This document shows positions 1 to 11,156 of a stretch of DNA of 64,000 bases, piece after piece. Every line of letters starts with the position of its first letter. The first letter of the stretch is position 1. A model generated the notes under the pieces. The model did no database searches. It saw nothing but the letters and a program-made list of their open reading frames with translations, and was not told where the DNA came from. Made by a program: the position numbers and the translations under genes. Origin of the DNA: Silene latifolia (lineage: Eukaryota > Streptophyta > Magnoliopsida > Caryophyllales > Caryophyllaceae); assembly GCF_048544455.1 (NCBI RefSeq), contig NC_133537.1, positions 13,515,541 through 13,579,540 on the forward strand, given 5' to 3'.

Positions 1-320
1 TTGTTTACCAAGGAATAAAGATTGTGAAATAATTTTAAAATATGGAATAGAAATATCCGGAACATTCCAGAACATTCCGACTCGGGATTTATCGGTCATC
101 AGAAAATGAAGACGGTTTTAGGCTCGGACTCCAAATGTACTCTAATTACTGTCAAAACGACCGTATCGGCACGTAGATGACAACTAAGAGGTAGACATTA
201 ATATTTGAGCAATCACTTGATGACAAACTTACGAACTGTCACAAATCGTTCCGCGTAGCAAACATGCGGCCCAATCATCACCGGGTGGTTTGCGAGGGGT
301 GCATAAATGAGGTATCTACA
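1..320 (-). repeat. 3' LTR of element 1 (partial)
   Basis: This stretch matches 24947-25266 base for base except for 7 substitutions. It ends in TATCTACA, which on the minus strand gives an LTR start of TGTAGATA. The rest of this LTR (about 2.1 kb if it equals its partner) is to the left of the window. Confidence 0.92.
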
Positions 321-333
321 GAGCCCCCACTTT
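321..333 (-). other. Polypurine tract of element 1
   Basis: Read on the minus strand this is AAAGTGGGGGCTC, directly abutting the LTR start TGTAGATA. Position and base composition are those of the plus-strand primer of an LTR retrotransposon. It fixes the element's orientation as minus. Confidence 0.8.
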
Positions 334-780
334 GACTGAGGCTTGGACAAGGCGAAAGTCAAAGTATAGCCATCAGGTCAATCGAAGATTACAACCTGAC
401 GACTATGGCGACGCGAGGCGGCTCAAGGGGTCTGAGCCAAGGACCTGTCGTCGGGAATATTTTAGAGTCTGTCGACTATCAAGGAGGGTCGTTTAAAGTC
501 CATTAGACTACGTAAGGAAGCTCGCCAGCCATAAGAAGAGATCATACCTGAGATTTCCGGGTCGAAACGGATCGAGGGCGCTTCAAGCAAAACTCTTTGA
601 TCCGAAGATAAATTGGTGTCCGAAAATACGAAGGCTTATTCTGAAAAAGGGGCATCCGAATGATATGAGGAAACGATGATTCGAGGAAAGACAAAGCAGG
701 ACACGACCTGAACTGGCTGGGAGAAATTTTCTTGTGTTCAGCTTCAAACAAACTTCGGAAGAATTCGGGGTCGATGTTTA

Positions 781-885
781 TCTCCATGTCTCGAGAGGGA
801 AAGTCTATCCGCTTACTCTCGTTGGGGAACATAATCGGGAACTAATCTCCATGTCTCGAGAGGGAAAGTCTATCCGCTTACTCTC
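781..885. repeat. 40-bp direct repeat, two copies
   Basis: Bases 781-820 recur at 846-885 with no differences that I can see, separated by 25 bp. It is a local duplication inside element 1. I see no link to a known function. Confidence 0.8.
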
Positions 886-1136
886 TTTCGAAATATAATG
901 AAGGCGTGTCGAAACACCTGTAAAGGAATAAGTGCTCGCTGTGACAAGCAAGGTCTTGGAAGCGATAAATAACGTATGATAGTCTGCTGCTGGCTTAGAA
1001 GTGCGGGACTGAACGAAATATAATCGTCAAACGGACCAAAAAGATAAAATAGCATGGGGAAGAGGCGCACCAAAGATGGGCCCACAAATAACGAACTCAT
1101 AACGAATTTTTGAAAACTCGTATGGAGGGAGCACCA

Positions 1137-1198
1137 GGAAGAGGCGCAGCAAGAGCTGCGTCTCTTGGAATAGGCGCAGCGCCTCCTGCGTCTGTTCC
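1137..1198. repeat. Two GC-rich inverted repeats (GAAGAGGCGCAGC family)
   Basis: 1137-1166 pairs GGAAGAGGCGCAGC with GAGCTGCGTCTCTT across a very short loop. 1167-1198 is a second, related inverted repeat. Related units occur at 5083-5140, 23588-23619, 24171-24230 and 24809-24845, and divergent ones at 41095-41133, 41780-41817 and 42315-42344. These two lie about 140-200 bp upstream of the ATG at 1333. Confidence 0.75.
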
Positions 1199-1332
1199 CA
1201 AGGGTGCATTCTCTGCGTAAAAACGCGATAAACAGAAGGTTTACAATCATTTGTTCGAAACACAAATCATCCTTTTCTCTCTCAAATCTTAACCATTTCT
1301 GCCAAGGTTTGATCCAAAAGCTTGCATTAATC

Positions 1333-4300
1333 ATGACTAATCGAGGTATGTGTCTCATTCTTGCATTAATCTTCTATATTTGCTCAATTTGGATCGAAAA
1401 AATTAAGGTTTTCAACCCAATTATTTTGAAAATTTGGGGCTTTTCCCCCATATGCATTTGCCTTGTAAAATTGACACTAGAAATGGGTAATTGGTAGTAT
1501 GAGGAACATAACCATGTATTTGTTTCGAATTTTCGTTGAGTTTTGAGCATTTGAGTGAAATTGAGACGGTTTCACAGCTAGACCGTAAATTACTTCGAAA
1601 ATAGCCTTAGGATTGCCCATTTGCGATGAAACTTTGATATTTGGGATCCTTGGATGATGGGTAAACTTCCTACCATCTCGGAATTTTGGTTTGTGACGGT
1701 TTTTTCAGGACACTTTTCTAGGGCATAATCGCCGTTATAACGAAATGTTGCCGAAATTTCGACTCGAACCCGGAACTAGGCTTCAAATTAGGCTTGACAT
1801 GACCCTAATTACCACATGAGTGATCGGGTTTGTGAGAATATGGCCAAAGACGGCGAGAAAGAAGCGATTTCAGGGCTTCCAAAGGCTCGAAAATCCCTTA
1901 ACCAAGGCCCGTCGTCACGTGACGCGGCCTAAATTTGCTTTAATGTTGCAGGTGATAAGGCTTCTACTTCTGGGAGGACTCCCATGGAGATAGACACTGC
2001 TGTTGTCGAGGAGGCTTTGGAGCAGGCTTTCACCGCCGCGGTGATGGCTGATGGGGACGAGGTCCACGAGGAGGAGGCTGTTGAGGAGGAGGAGACCCCG
2101 AGGCGGGCCAACGTTGGACGAGGAGGTCGTCAGCTGAGGGGAGCACCCCGCGTGGGCTGAGACCTTGGGAGAGTAGGCACTTGCTATGGGCTGCAGAGGG
2201 TCACCTGTCCTACAGGACGGTGAAGAGTTTGGTAATTTTGAATTCATTACTCATCACTCACCTTCTTTCATTTCATTTGCTCATATTTTTTCCAACTTTC
2301 ATTCAAAACTGAAGATATCTTTTGTTTCGAATCACAATAGAAGGCCGGGACAATCAGGTCGTTCTCGGGTTACACGACAGCGATGGAGTGCTACGAGCGG
2401 CTGTCAGCGGAGGAGCGCGCCATGATCGAGCGTGGAGCGTTTGGTGCCTTAGTGCAGGTCTGGAGGGATATCGCGAAGAGGAAGTTGCGGGCTAACCTTA
2501 GCTTGGTCCGCGCTTTTTTAGACCGATTCTGGGACACGACTTCCACGTTTCACATGCCTTTTGGTGAGGTGGGAGTCACTCTGGAGGACTACGGCATGAT
2601 TTCTCGGTGTCCGCCGTGTGGGGATCGAGGCGGTGGAGTGGCCGGAGACTGCCATGACGGTGGACTCGGCCGAGGCGAGGAGGTTGATCGGCTGGAACTT
2701 GTCGCCGAAGGCTGTTACAGTGCCGGGTTTGGTGCCCAGTTCCTACGTTCGAGACTACTTTTCGGGAAAGATCCCGGCACTGGAGACAATTGACGGGAGG
2801 GAGACGGCTCCTCCTCCCTGTACTGCTGAGCAGAGGGCGTGCTTGTGGCTTTGGTGGTTTCTGTCTTCGATTTACCTCGGAGACAAGGGAGAGAGGCTGT
2901 CGACGAAGCTTCTTCCCTTCCTTTCTGACCTGAGCTCCCTAGGGCGTTGGGACTGGGTCACTGCTGGTTTTGTGGTCCTCATCCGCTTCATGAGGGCCAT
3001 GGCTCGTCCGGAGTTGATGGAGAAGGGGACTTCTACTGGTGCTGTCGGACCTGGACTGCTGTTGGAGGTATGAACCTTCATTGAGACTAAAATCAATTCT
3101 TTTCCTCATCCAATTAAATCAATCAAATTACAAAAGATCGTTTATTGACTATCTTGTTTCACAGGCGTGGGTGTACTCCTACTTTCCGAGCCTCTCGCCC
3201 AAGAGGACGGAGCCGCTGGAGAAGGCCTATCCCGTCGTGAGGGATTGGGTGATGTGCAGGACGAGGAGCAAGCGTTCCTCTCACGGTGTTTACCGGCGGG
3301 ACGTGAACGCTCTTCAGCTGGACAGCGTGAGCATCTCACTTATATTCATTTGTTTCTTCATTGCTTTTAATCGATCATAAGAATGATTCCTTGTTTGTCT
3401 TGTCCCAGTGGGTGCCCAGGCCTTGGGCGGAGTACGCCGGAGCGCCTCCTTTTGTGGTTGAGGTCCTTCGACCTAGGAGCTCGAGCCGGCTGCTGTTGAG
3501 GACGTCGATGGGTCCTGTGTGGTACTTGGGCGAGCGCTTGGCTCGTCAGTGCTCTCGGGACGTGTTGACGGTTCACATCGATCCTCCTAGGACGATGTTC
3601 AGGGAGCCTTCCGAGGCAGAGAGGGAGGCTGATTTGGCTGGCGTCGGTGGTGACGCCCTCCTTCTTCCTGGCGAGGACTACTCGGCGTTCCTCTATGGGA
3701 GGTTGGCGTACTGGCCGGTAGTGGTGAATATCTCTACTCTTCTTCTTTACTTGATTTAAAAACTACGATGAAAGATCGCCGATTAATGAGAAATATTTGA
3801 CCTTGCAGGAGGTTGAGGCGGCGGCATCGAGCCCCCAGAGTACCCCGAGACCCTCGAGTACACTGACGCGACTGGGAGGACGACGATCTCCGAGCTGCGT
3901 GACTTTGACGTGGCTGTGACGGATGCTGGCCTGGACGACTGGCAGCATCTGATTCGGAGGGTGAGTCTCTAATTCACATAATATTTGTGTAAGAACACAT
4001 TTAATTGGACTTATTCAATTATTGAGAATTTCTTTCTTGAAAATGCAGGTCGTGCCATCTCGGTTCGTGGCGTTATGGAGGGTGGCCAACCGGCTGCGAG
4101 CTACGGCCGTCGAGGCATTTGTCGGCGGTCGAGGTCGTCAGGTACGAATCTTGTGCCTATTTCATTTTGAAATTTTGATTTCCCTTGTAATTGCTTGAAA
4201 TGATTGACATGAGCCAATTTTGTTGTTTACAGGGGGACCGTGAGCTGGAGCGAGAGTTGGCCCAGTCTCGGGAGGAGACAGCTCGCTTGTTGAGGGAGCT

Positions 4301-4370
4301 CGAGGTTCGAGACGCCGAGATTGCTGTTCTCGCGGTGAGGGTTGCGGAGCTGGAAGGCGACCGGCAGTAG
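1333..4370 (+). pseudogene. Plant mobile domain (PMD) gene carried antisense in element 1
   Basis: I read eight exons: 1333-1345, 1952-2231, 2341-3067, 3165-3326, 3409-3723, 3809-3960, 4049-4141 and 4233-4370, all with GT..AG introns. Exon 2 has an acidic Glu-rich stretch, then a segment ending SYRTVKSL. Exon 3 holds the PMD core, with WDTTSTFHMPFGEVGVT and later WNLSPKAV and LGRWDWV. Exon 4 begins AWVYSYFP, exon 5 WVPRPWAEY. Exon 8 is a heptad-like coiled coil (ELERELAQSREETARLL) ending in TAG. PMD proteins are host silencing/transcription factors (MAIN/MAIL type) and are also found in transposons. Single-base frame breaks are needed in exons 2, 3 and 6, so this copy is a pseudogene. The gene runs opposite to the retroelement, between integrase and 3' LTR, where Tat-clade elements are known to carry antisense ORFs. 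Confidence 0.75.
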
Positions 4371-5272
4371 TTTTATCTTGTTTTTATTTGTATTTTGCAC
4401 ATTTTGTACATTTTGACCTTCATTTTGGACATTTCGGACTTTGGTTGGGGCTCGAGCCCCCAGTTTGTTGTACATTTCCCCTTTTTTTATTGTATATATG
4501 ACGGCCTGAGTGCCTTTGCTGCTGGGTTGTGTTGCTTGTATCTGCAGGTTATCTTTGAACAGGTTTGTTAGATGACGGTTTACGCCGTCATGCTGCCGAA
4601 ATTTACATAGAAATCACGCAAAACAGACATTTGTATATACATATGGCCTAAATTAGCGCAAAACGAATGACTCAACGGAATGCAAAAATGCAAAAAGTAA
4701 ATGCAGAAATGCAAAAAATTTGCCGGAAATGACCGGACGGTAGGGAGGGTTACCCCCTAAAAAAGAAAAAAATAGAACCCTATAACTTAGAAATGAAATG
4801 GTGAAAAGACGTAAAAGAAACATATAAATGAAATAAATATATAAACTTTGAAATGAATGAAAATGGAATTGTAAATTATTTCCTAAAATGAAAATGTACA
4901 AGTGTGATAAAATGACGAAAATGTCGATATTGCCACGAGATGCGTGCCCGCGGAATTAGGGAATACAAAATATGGTAATTTCCTCGTATTTAATTACCAA
5001 GACAATAACCCGTAGGAATAGGAAATTATTCGTCACGGAATTAGGAAAGATCCAACGCGGAAAATCACAGAAACCTTGGTGAGGAAGAGGCGCAGCATGA
5101 GCTGCGTCTCTTTGAAGAGGCGCAGCAGTCGCGCCTGTTCCCAGTGTGTCTCGGCGTGATTTTAGGAAACATAAATTAGTATAAATAGAGACGTCGATAG
5201 AGCTTTTATTCACACAATTCTTCCGTCTCTTCTTCGTCTTATTACATAAAATTCTCAAAACAAGCACTCATC
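4371..5272. promoter_or_regulatory. Spacer between the two antisense genes, with a promoter for the downstream one
   Basis: The first part is the 3' flank of the PMD gene and is AT-rich. At 5083-5140 there are two inverted repeats of the GAAGAGGCGCAGC family. A good TATA box, TATAAATAG, lies at 5180-5188, 85-93 bp before the ATG at 5273. This arrangement resembles a real plant promoter driving the plus-strand gene, independent of the LTR. Confidence 0.6.
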
Positions 5273-6359
5273 ATGAATACTTTGGAGATTCGCCTAAAGG
5301 AGTGGACTAACGAGTTTTTCAACATGGAGAAACACGACATGGGCGCCTATAATCTTGGATCATTGTTGAGTTTGAAGCTCATCAAGGCTGTCAAACTGTT
5401 CTTGGATGCTTGTCTTGATTACTGGGACCCGAATTATCATGTTTTTGCGTTCCCTGGAGGCGATATTTTCCCATTTCCTGAAGAAATTGCTGCGATTGGT
5501 GGGTGGGACCCTGAACACTTGCCTGCTATTCCTTCTACTTCGCAAGGGTATAAGAGCAAATTTAGAGATTTGCTTGGATTGACTAGACTTGAGGTGGACC
5601 GTCTGGTGACCTCGATAGGAGTGCGGATGTTGGACTTTATCAACCGATTTATTAATAGGGCCGACCCCACCGTTTCTTATGTTGCTAGGCGAAGGGCATT
5701 TGGATTTTGCTTGTTGCATGTGTATGTCCTCCAAGGGCATGTTGATGAAGACTTGAGAGGTGATCCTCGTCTTTTGGGCCTTGTTGAGCAAATGGAGCTG
5801 CGCAGGAGCCCAGCTTGTTTATGCTTAGGAGAGATCTTGTTGGGCTTGGATAATAGGAAAGCCAATCATGACCTACTGTACTTGGGAAGTCCCGTTATCT
5901 TGCAGGTAAAAGAACATTTTCTTCTTCTTTTTCTTTTCTTTTTCGTTTTCTTTTTTTCGTTCTTTTTTCTTTTCGTTTTTTTTTTGATGTCTAATACCCG
6001 CTTTTGGTAGGTCTGGCTCATGGAACGGCTTCGATTGATCGAGCCCCCAGTTCATGTTCCTTCTTATCATGCTCGCTCGATTGCAATGAGGACTAGGTTG
6101 TACATGATGGACTTCACTCGAGTCTGCGATTACTAGAAGAATAAACTGAAGAGTGATGATGGCCCCTTGATTAGGTAGATTTTACCATGGTGGCACCTCA
6201 AATCTGTCACTGGAGCGTCTTCTTTGGATCCTACCCGATCTGTGCGCATTCCTGGCCTGGAATTCATGGTGTGCATCTTCCCGGAAAGGCTGATGAGACA
6301 GGTTGGACTAAAACAGACGATCCCGAAGCTTGATACCGTCCCGCAGACCGCTGTGGCGC

Positions 6360-8331
6360 TGATGTGGAGTGATGTCGTCGGGTCATCTAATCAAACATAT
6401 TTATAATACTCAACAAACTACTAGTTAGCGGTAAGTCGAGGTCGATCCATGGGATGGTGTGCTTTGGGTTCTAAGTCCATCTATCTCAATTTATGCTAGT
6501 GTCACAATTTGTTCGGGTTTGTAGTTGTGTTCTAGACTAATAAAAGCAATAAGGTAAAACAAGCAATGAAATAAAGGATGTAAACAAATGATTAAAAGTG
6601 CTAGGATATCATGGGGTCATAGGGGATTCATGGTGTTGATCATACAAACATGTTTACAAAGTTGCAAGCAATTAATGTTGTGGAGGAACCGAGTTGGGTT
6701 ATATCTTACGGTTCTTAGGAAGAGTTGGGTCCCGGAGCCGAATCGATTAGATTGTACAACACTTACAAGTCGACTTACTTTCCTCCTAATCAACTTCTAT
6801 GCATGGTCTAACAAGACTCGAGTTGGTTTATATCTTACAAGTCTCATTGAAAAGATAGGAGATGGTAGTAAATGCAAGGATTCATAGGCTTAGCATTTCA
6901 TCAAACATAACATGTGCATAAAGTTGACATCACAACAAGCAAGCAATTTAATCATGTGAACATATTAGATTAAGCATGAATCAATCCCCATGTTTGTTTC
7001 CCTTAATTACCCACTAATCCTAGCTAAGAGACTACTCACTCATTATCAAGTTTAACATGCTAACAAGGTTGTCAATCATATTAACAAGGTAAAACATGAT
7101 GAACAAGTAAGAAAGATTAACAATAATTAAAACAAGGATTAAGAGAGTTATACCTATGGAGATTCCAAAATAATAATTCAAAGAATAATAGAAGAACTTG
7201 ATGATTGATGGAAGGTTGTCAATCTCCCAATAATAACCCAATAATCTTCAATTACCCAATAATAAACTTGAATAATAAACTTGAACAATAATTAAAGAGA
7301 GATTAATGTGTAATTTGTGGAAAGATTAAAGAGTAATCTATTCTAATCTACTCCTAATCTAATCTAAAGAAGGATTTTCTACTCTAAAAACTTGTGTTAA
7401 AGGATTATTACAAATGGGGTATTTATAGTGGAAATTAGGTGGATGCATTAGGGTTAACTAAGGGCTAAACTAGTAATTACACTTTTGAGATTTGAGCAGG
7501 GAGACTCCGGTATTTTTTGAAGGAAGGGCGTCTTTCTTTGAGGCTTGAAGAAGACGAAAATGCGCTGGGCTGGAATCCGGGCGGATTAAGGTCGGGACAG
7601 GCGGATTCTGGCGATGGAATCCGGGCGGATTTAGGAGAATCCGGGCGGATTCTTAAAATGCAATCCGGGCGGATTTGGGAGAAGACGGGCGGATTCAGGA
7701 GATGCAATCCGGGCGGATTTGGGAGAAGACGCTCGGATTGTGGTTCACGTAGCAAGGGAAAGTTTCCTGTCCAGGAATACGCCCGTCCCGAGCGAAATAT
7801 GGGCGTCCTGGGCTTCAACCCGAGCGGGTTGAATTTGACCCGAGCGGGTTGAGCTGTATCTTGAGCTCGGATTGTAAAACGGACGTTATTTCCTCATCCG
7901 GACTCCTATTGGAGTGATTCAAAAGCCTAGATCGCTTGTTTTTTCGATGCCGTTCCATCTAGCATATTTTCAGAGCCAAAGGAGCAACCCTTGCTTTGCG
8001 TTCCGAGCAGTTTTCTTCATGAATGGCTTCCTTGCTTTTCCTCCTTGCTTTAAACCTTATGACCCTTCTATATACTCTTTATTCCTACATCTTTGGTCAT
8101 CATTCTTGCCTCTTCTTCATACTAGTCCATCGAATATCATCAATAAGCTTCCAAATATGCACGAAAGACGGGAATTTCCGCCTTATTATCTCCTTTTCTA
8201 CAAAACATATGAAATGCGATAGAAAAGCAAATAGGAAGGTTTTGACGGATAAAATGGCCAAAGAATGTTATAATAGTATGCAAAATAGGCTCAATTAGGG
8301 GACTAAATGTGCGCAAATAATGTTCACATCA
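6360..8331. mobile_element. Solo-LTR-like insertion, 1972 bp, in the DUF7745-like gene
   Basis: The ends are TGATGTG...CACATCA, a perfect 7-bp inverted pair with the TG..CA signature of LTRs. It is flanked by a 5-bp target duplication GGCGC (6355-6359 and 8332-8336). Removing the insertion and one GGCGC restores a continuous reading frame. No gag or pol is present, so a solo LTR is the simplest reading; a non-coding TRIM/LARD element is the alternative. Orientation is not clear. Confidence 0.85.
7570..7745. repeat. Degenerate array of ATCCGGGCGGATT units
   Basis: About six to eight copies of a 13-bp unit (A/G)ATCCGGGCGGATT, irregularly spaced by about 20-30 bp, lie within the solo LTR. Some copies are shortened to GGGCGGATTC. 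The open frames through this GC-rich stretch are a by-product of the repeat, not genes. Confidence 0.75.
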
Positions 8332-8768
8332 GGCGCTTACTACTGACAGTCGAAGGGAGTGGGTCATTAAATGGGCCCAAAGAAACATGTGGTTCTTGAA
8401 TTCTTCTGTCAGTGCTCTATGGGTGTCGGATTCTTATCTGCGATGGAGGAAAGCTACTACTCCGGAAGAGCGCGAGAGATTGAGGAAGCGCGAGCCCGTT
8501 GATTACAAGGTGCGCGAGGTGGCCGGAAAAAGAGAAAGAGAAGCATCTGACCGAGGGAGAGGAAGAAGCCGGGTTTCGAGTTGTTCATCCTTCGAAGAAA
8601 CCGAAGACTTCTCCTGCCGTGGAGATGGTGATGGGCAAGAATGGTAAGGCTAGGCCTCGAGAAAGACCGTTGGTGATTAGGTTTGAAGTGACGCAAGAGC
8701 GTCCGGCTCGAAGTCGTGACAAGAAATATGACAAGAATGACAAGGGCAAAGGGAAGATGGAGGAATAG

Positions 8769-9310
8769 CCCTAGTTTTTATTATTATTTATTATTATTAT
8801 CATTGTTGTAATAAAAAGGTGGGGTTTTTAGAATCCTAGCCTATTTTATTTTTTATTATGTAGCGTATTACTATTATTTAGAAAAAAGAATGAAATAAAA
8901 AGGTTAAATGGTTATGAAACCGTTGTGATTTTCTATTTATTATTCTTGTCGAATTCCAAATGCAATGCAAATGTCCTTCTATTTACATTTTAAAATTGAT
9001 GAGTTGTATCCGGTGAAGGATTGCCTACGTATTCATTAAAAAAATGAAATCAAACCCTTGCGCGTAGTTCGAGTAAATGTAAAAGAATAATTGTTCTAAG
9101 CAAGAGCTTGTAATGAACTTAGAAAATAAGCATGAGCTTTTGCTTACTCTGAAGGTGCAGTTTTAGTTTATTTGATGATATGAGGATGACAAATTTGTCA
9201 AAATGCAAGAGCATAGTGACATTAGCGTATATCAGCTTGGCCAGGGGCCGTTTATTTAGTGACACATGAGTGACACGTGAGGTTACGCGAGGCGCGTTTT
9301 TGTTCCTATT
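8769..9310. other. Spacer between the antisense gene and pol of element 1
   Basis: An AT-rich stretch with a TTATTA-rich run (about 8776-8806). It separates the 3' end of the plus-strand DUF7745-like gene from the 3' end of the minus-strand integrase gene. I see no coding sequence. Confidence 0.55.
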
Positions 9311-11156
9311 CTAGGTATAGTACCGTTTCAATTGGTCAAGGTTTGTCGGGTTTAAAAACTCATTCCCATCAAGGTTTGTGATTCTAACTGCCCCCCCTGG
9401 AAGTATAGATTTGACTAGAAATGGTCCGGCCCAATTAGGTTTGAATTTTCCCCGTGGGTCAACAGGTAAAAGAGCTCTAACTGATTTGAGCACTAAGTCT
9501 CCTTCTTTGATGTTCCTGGGCCTAACCCTTTTGTTGAAAGCGCGTTTGATACGTGCTTGATATGTTTGGACATTGTGCAAGGCGCGTAGCCTACGTTCAT
9601 CCAGGAGGATGAGTTCTTCATATCTATCCCTCTTCCAGTCGGCTTCTGGGATTTGACTTTCGAGTAAGATGCGCAAGGATGGTATCTCTAACTCGACTGG
9701 TTGTACAATTTCCATTCCGTAAGTCAAATAGAAAGGAGTGGCCCCAGTGGGTGTCCTAACAGATGTGCGATATCCCCACAAAGCAAAGGGTATCTTGCTT
9801 GGCCAATCTCGATAGTTGTCAATCATTTTCTTGAGAATTGTGACAACATTCTTGTTTGCTGCCTCTACCGCGCCATTAGTCTGTGGTCTATATGGCGAAG
9901 AGTGGTGATGTCTAATTTTGTACTTGGCTAGCAATTGCTCAGTCTCAGCTTGGAAATGTGATCCATTATCACTAATGATCTCATGTAGGCAACCGTATCG
10001 ACAGATGCTGTTGTTTTGTATGAATTTTGCCACGTTTTTGGCCGTGAGACTAGTGTAGGAAGCCGCTTCTACCCATTTGGTGAAATAGTCAATTGCCACT
10101 AGGATAAAACAGTGACCTCCTATTCCGGCTGGAGTTATCTTCCCGATTATGTCGATTCCCCAGGCATAAAAAGGCCAAGGAGATGTCATCGTGTAGAGCA
10201 ATGAAGGAGGGACATGTTGTACATTCCCGAAGATTTGGCAATTGTGGCAATGTCTTACGTATTTGATGCAATCGGATTCCATTGTGGTCCAATAGTACCC
10301 CAAACGTGTGATTTTCTTTGCCATCATGGGCCCACTCATGTGAGGACCGCATTCTCCATCGTGGACTTCTTCCATCACTTTCCGTGCCTGTGAATGATCA
10401 AGGCAACGTAGGATCACACCAAGAGGTGTTCTTTTGTATAACTCTCCTTGCATGAGAACGTATTGGGAAGCTAGTAGGCGTATAGCACGTTGTCCCCTCT
10501 TGTCCATATCCGGTGGATAGGTACCGTTGAGCTTGAAATTTAGGATTGCTTGGAACCAAGGTTCCTGTGCGATTTCCTCTTCATCGGCGATTTGATGGAC
10601 ATAAGCCGGCTCTGACCGTCGTTCGATACATAAAGGCATTTCCACCATGTCATCTGGCATATTAATCAAATATGCGAGTTTTGCAAGAGCATCCGCAAAT
10701 TGATTTTCTTCCCGAGGTAGGTGTAGATATGTCACGTGATCAAAGAATTGGGCAACTTGGTCTATTCTGGCTTGATAAGGTGCTAAGCTTTCGCTTCGGA
10801 TTTTCCAAGATCTCGTAACTTGGTTGATGATCAGGGATAAATCCCAATATACTCAGAGGTTTTTAATGCCTAAGCTCACTGCCGCTTGTAGTCCAATGAG
10901 ACAAGCTTCGTATTCTGCAGCGTTATTTGTCACCTCGAAGTCGAGTTTGACAGAGATCGGTGTATGCTCACCTTCAGGAGAAATGAGCAACACTCCTATT
11001 CCAAATCCTCTTAAGTTTGATGCTCCATCAAAGTAAAGGTCCCAGGAGTCTACATCGGTTTGGAGTATATCCTCGTCTGGAAATGACCAAGTGTCTATTG
11101 TTTGTGCATCATTGATGGGATTCTCTGCGAACAATTCGGCGACGGTGCGTCCTTTT
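9311..11156 (-). pseudogene. RNase H-integrase part of element 1 pol
   Basis: On the minus strand, from 11156 downwards, the protein has an RNase H domain (DLYFDGASNLRGFGIG, then VTNNAAEYEACLIGLQAA, then HLPREENQFADALAKLA). An integrase follows with an HHCC zinc finger (VHDGECGPH...CHNC), catalytic D (AWGIDIIG), D (ISDNGSHF) and E (NGAVEAANK), and a C-terminal region ending in a stop at 9311. One in-frame TGA at 10853-10855 interrupts the RNase H just before its expected second catalytic Asp (VYWDLS). The stretch from 10735 to 9311 is open for 474 codons. Upstream, the frame is cut at 11156 by the 3' LTR of copia-1, so RT and protease are absent. The family is Ty3/gypsy, and the order RNase H then integrase is typical. 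Confidence 0.9.

Larger units (their letters stand above)
334..1332. other. Element 1 spacer between polypurine tract and PMD gene
   Basis: No convincing coding sequence on either strand. It contains a 40-bp direct repeat (781-820 and 846-885, starting TCTCCATGTCTCGAGAGGG) and, at 1137-1198, two GC-rich inverted repeats. The 3' part (about 1200-1332) is CT-rich and is the presumed 5' leader of the plus-strand gene at 1333. Confidence 0.6.
5273..8768 (+). pseudogene. DUF7745-like gene, second antisense gene of element 1, split by a solo LTR
   Basis: Exon 1 (5273-5905) encodes 211 residues beginning MNTLEIRLKEW, with DYWDPNYHVFAFPGGDIFP and IGGWDPEHLP. From memory this resembles the plant family DUF7745, of unknown function, often found near retrotransposons. 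Intron 5906-6010 has a long T-rich tract. Exon 2 starts at 6011 (VWLMERLRLIEPP) and has two in-frame TAG codons, at 6134-6136 and 6176-6178. At 6360 a 1972-bp insertion splits it; the frame resumes cleanly after 8336 (TTDSRREWVIKWAQRN). The basic C-terminus (HPSKKPKTSPAV to GKGKMEE, stop 8766-8768) is in another frame, so a further frameshift lies near 8500. The gene is dead in this copy. It faces the pol gene tail to tail. Confidence 0.65.

Noticed and set aside
542..832. Minus-strand 96-residue open frame (MFPNESKRIDFPSRD)
   Set aside because: No domain motif; it overlaps the 40-bp direct repeat and lies in the non-coding 3' part of element 1.
870..1358. Minus-strand 162-residue open frame opposite the PMD gene leader
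   Set aside because: Composition is low-complexity and Arg/Ser-rich because it reads through the GC-rich inverted repeats; no family resemblance.
7517..7852. Overlapping open frames on both strands with Pro/Gly-rich repeats
   Set aside because: They read the ATCCGGGCGGATT repeat array of a solo LTR, not coding sequence.
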